A stretch of 46,549 bases of DNA from Intrasporangium sp. (GTDB lineage Bacteria; Actinomycetota; Actinomycetes; Actinomycetales; Dermatophilaceae): positions 1-46,549 of the forward strand of contig NZ_JAKDLO010000009.1 in NCBI RefSeq assembly GCF_030452765.1, in the 5' to 3' direction. The position numbers and the translations under genes are program-made. Every line of letters begins with the position of its first letter. The stretch's first letter is position 1. Shown here in pieces: positions 44,830 to 46,549 of the stretch. A model generated the notes under the pieces. That model made no database searches and was not told where the DNA came from. It saw only the letters and a list, made by a program, of their open reading frames with translations.

Positions 44830-45573
44830 TCAGGTCATCTGCCGGAGTGCATGCCTCAGGTCGATGTTGAGCTGGTTGATCGCGTCCTGCTGGATCTCCT
44901 TGGGGCAGGCCAGCGTGCACTCGCCGATGTTGGTGCATCCGCCGAAGCCCTCCTCGTCCATCTGGGCGACCATCTTGACGACTCGGGGGTTGCGCTCCGG
45001 CTGGCCCTGGGGGAACTCGCCGAGATGGGCGACCTTCGCGCCGACGAAGAGCATCGCCGACGCGTTGGGGCACGCCGCGACGCAGGCACCGCAGCCGATG
45101 CACTTGGACATGGCGAAGGCGCGGTCGGCCTTGGGCTTGGGCACCGGCACCGAGTGCGCCTCTGGGGCTGCGCCGGTGTTGACCGAGATGAAGCCGCCGG
45201 CCTGGATGATCCGGTCGAAGGCCGACCGGTCGACGACTAGGTCCTTGATGACCGGGAAGGCGTCGGCCCGCCACGGCTCGACCGTGATCTCGTCGCCGTC
45301 GTGGAAGGAGCGCATGTGCAGCTGGCACGTCGTCGTGACCTCGGGGCCGTGGGCCTTGCCGGAGATCATCAGGCCGCACATGCCGCAGATGCCCTCGCGG
45401 CAGTCGGAGTCGAACGCGATGGGCTCCTCGCCCTTGTCGTTGAGCTGCTCGTTCAGCACGTCGAGCATCTCGAGGAACGACATGTCGGGGGAGATGTCGG
45501 ACACCTGGTAGGTCGCCATCGCCCCGGTGGCCTTGGGGCCGGCCTGTCGCCAGATCTTCAGGGTCAGGTTCAT
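44830..45573 (-). CDS. sdhB: Succinate dehydrogenase iron-sulfur subunit
   Basis: 247 aa. [2Fe-2S] ligands in [15 protein letters not shown] with a further C in TTTCQLH; [4Fe-4S]/[3Fe-4S] ligands in [15 protein letters not shown] and [15 protein letters not shown]. This Cys pattern resembles the b558-type succinate dehydrogenase/fumarate reductase group. ATG 45573 lies 5 bp after the sdhA stop and has GGAG about 15-18 nt upstream. It acts at the membrane with SdhA and an SdhC anchor that should lie upstream, beyond the window. Confidence 0.95.
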   Translation of the reverse strand: MNLTLKIWRQAGPKATGAMATYQVSDISPDMSFLEMLDVLNEQLNDKGEEPIAFDSDCREGICGMCGLMISGKAHGPEVTTTCQLHMRSFHDGDEITVEPWRADAFPVIKDLVVDRSAFDRIIQAGGFISVNTGAAPEAHSVPVPKPKADRAFAMSKCIGCGACVAACPNASAMLFVGAKVAHLGEFPQGQPERNPRVVKMVAQMDEEGFGGCTNIGECTLACPKEIQQDAINQLNIDLRHALRQMT

Positions 45574-45578
45574 GCCGC

Positions 45579-46549
45579 TCACTTGTAGCTCCGCTGCTTC
45601 AACTCGATGGCCGTGTAGACGAGGTCCTCTTTGTGCAGCACCGGCTTGTCGCCGGTGAACTCCCAGGCGGCCACGTACGCGTACTCGTCGTCGTCGCGCA
45701 GCGCCTCGCCGTCGGGGGTCTGGGACTCGGCGCGGAAATGGCACCCGCACGACTCTCGACGGTGCAGCGCGTCGATGCACATGAGCTCGCCGAGCTCGAG
45801 GAAGTCGGCGACCCGGCCCGCCTTCTCGAGACTCTGGTTGAGGGTGTCGGCCGAGCCGAGCACCCGCACGTTGCGCCAGTACTCGTCACGCAGGGCGCGG
45901 ATGAGGTCGATCGCCTTGAGCAGGCCCTCCTCGTTGCGCTCCATCCCGCAGTACTCCCACATGATGTGTCCGAGGTCCTTGTGGAAGGAGTCGACCGACC
46001 GCTCTCCCTGGACGGACAGCAGTGTCGTGATCCGCTCCTCGACCTGGGCCCGGGCCGCGACGACCTCGGGGGCGTCCTGCGCGACCGCCGGATACGGGCC
46101 GCTCGCGAGGTAGTCCCGGATCGTGTTGGGCAGCACGAAGTAGCCGTCCGCGAGGCACTGCATGAGGCTCGACGCACCGAGCCGGTTGGCGCCGTGGTCG
46201 GAGAAGTTCGCCTCACCGGCCGCGAAGAGCCCGGGGATCGTCGTCTCGAGGTCGTAGTCGACCCAGAGGCCACCCATCTGGTAGTGCACGGCCGGGTAGA
46301 TCCGCATCGGGACCTCGTACGGGCTCTCACCCGTGATCTGCTTGTACATGTCGAAGAGGTTGCCGTACTTCTCCGCGACGACCTCTTGGGACAGCCGTGC
46401 GAGGGCGCTGGCGAAGTCGAGGTAGACGCCGCGGCGGAAGTCCCCGACCATCGGGCCGACGCCGCGGCCCTCGTCGCAGACGTTCTTGGCCTGGCGGGAG
46501 GCGATGTCCCGCGGGACGAGGTTGCCGAAGCTCGGGTAGATCCGCTCCA
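45579..46549 (-). CDS. sdhA: Succinate dehydrogenase flavoprotein subunit (5' part outside window)
   Basis: The C-terminal 322 residues are visible; the frame is open to the end of the window ([20 protein letters not shown] onwards), so an internal Met at 46451 is not the start. Seen are [40 protein letters not shown] with the FAD-site Glu and Arg, and C-terminal [20 protein letters not shown]. It matches the b558-type SdhA. The FAD-linking N-terminus and the anchor gene are not in the window. Confidence 0.95.
   Translation of the reverse strand, partial: ERIYPSFGNLVPRDIASRQAKNVCDEGRGVGPMVGDFRRGVYLDFASALARLSQEVVAEKYGNLFDMYKQITGESPYEVPMRIYPAVHYQMGGLWVDYDLETTIPGLFAAGEANFSDHGANRLGASSLMQCLADGYFVLPNTIRDYLASGPYPAVAQDAPEVVAARAQVEERITTLLSVQGERSVDSFHKDLGHIMWEYCGMERNEEGLLKAIDLIRALRDEYWRNVRVLGSADTLNQSLEKAGRVADFLELGELMCIDALHRRESCGCHFRAESQTPDGEALRDDDEYAYVAAWEFTGDKPVLHKEDLVYTAIELKQRSYK

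Overview
This 46.5 kb window reads as chromosomal DNA of a high-GC Gram-positive actinobacterium. G/C dominates third codon positions and GTG starts are common. Several genes carry an actinobacterial stamp: a DUF6350 (PerM-like) protein after sucCD, a PPOX/F420-type flavoprotein, a DUF664-type DinB protein, DUF3017 after folD, and many starts with a TANNNT box only 6-8 nt upstream (leaderless mRNAs). A member of Micrococcales, perhaps Intrasporangiaceae-like, is my guess and is not proven by the sequence. No rRNA, tRNA, CRISPR array, intact IS element or prophage was seen.

Layout. 1-8.9 kb: 3' part of pcrA, an M23 endopeptidase, an alpha/beta lipase, sucCD, a DUF6350 membrane protein and a small membrane protein. 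8.9-14.8 kb: purN and purH, separated by a MerR regulator with a translationally coupled two-gene ABC exporter; purH is preceded by a ZTP (pfl) riboswitch. 15-19 kb: DinB-like and PPOX proteins, a solitary carbamate kinase, then a decaying stretch with a broken Uma2 gene, an SDR lacking its catalytic Tyr and a broken NB-ARC-type regulator. 19-22.8 kb: a NarL-type response regulator and a soluble PAS-GAF histidine kinase, followed by a cluster of TCGGCCGA octamers and a gene fusing a receiver-like domain to a CPBP (CAAX-type) intramembrane protease. 23-31 kb: a UPF0158 protein, a Vps62-like membrane protein, a divergent heterodimeric ABC exporter with complementary degenerate ATP sites, and a ferredoxin-reductase-like flavoprotein. 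31-35 kb: DUF3017, folD, a TMEM175-type channel, mdh and an aquaporin. 35-40 kb: the dTDP-L-rhamnose genes rmlB/rmlA-rmlC/rmlD and an LCP cell-wall ligase. 40-46.5 kb: trpS, a LigT-like protein, a YihY protein, a D,D-carboxypeptidase, a vapBC toxin-antitoxin pair, sdhB and the 3' part of sdhA.

Functional themes. Central carbon metabolism (sucCD, mdh, sdhAB), purine and C1 metabolism (purN, purH, folD), and cell-envelope building (M23 peptidase, rml genes, LCP, D,D-carboxypeptidase).

Unusual signals. (1) A family of short repeats with core ATCGAnnGTGCA, phased at exactly 21 bp, at three intergenic sites, with a related hairpin element at a fourth. (2) A strongly over-represented 9-mer, GCGGCATAC/GTATGCCGC. 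(3) The receiver-CPBP protease fusion beside a two-component system. (4) An ABC pair that can build only one complete ATP site. (5) A consistent leaderless promoter geometry.
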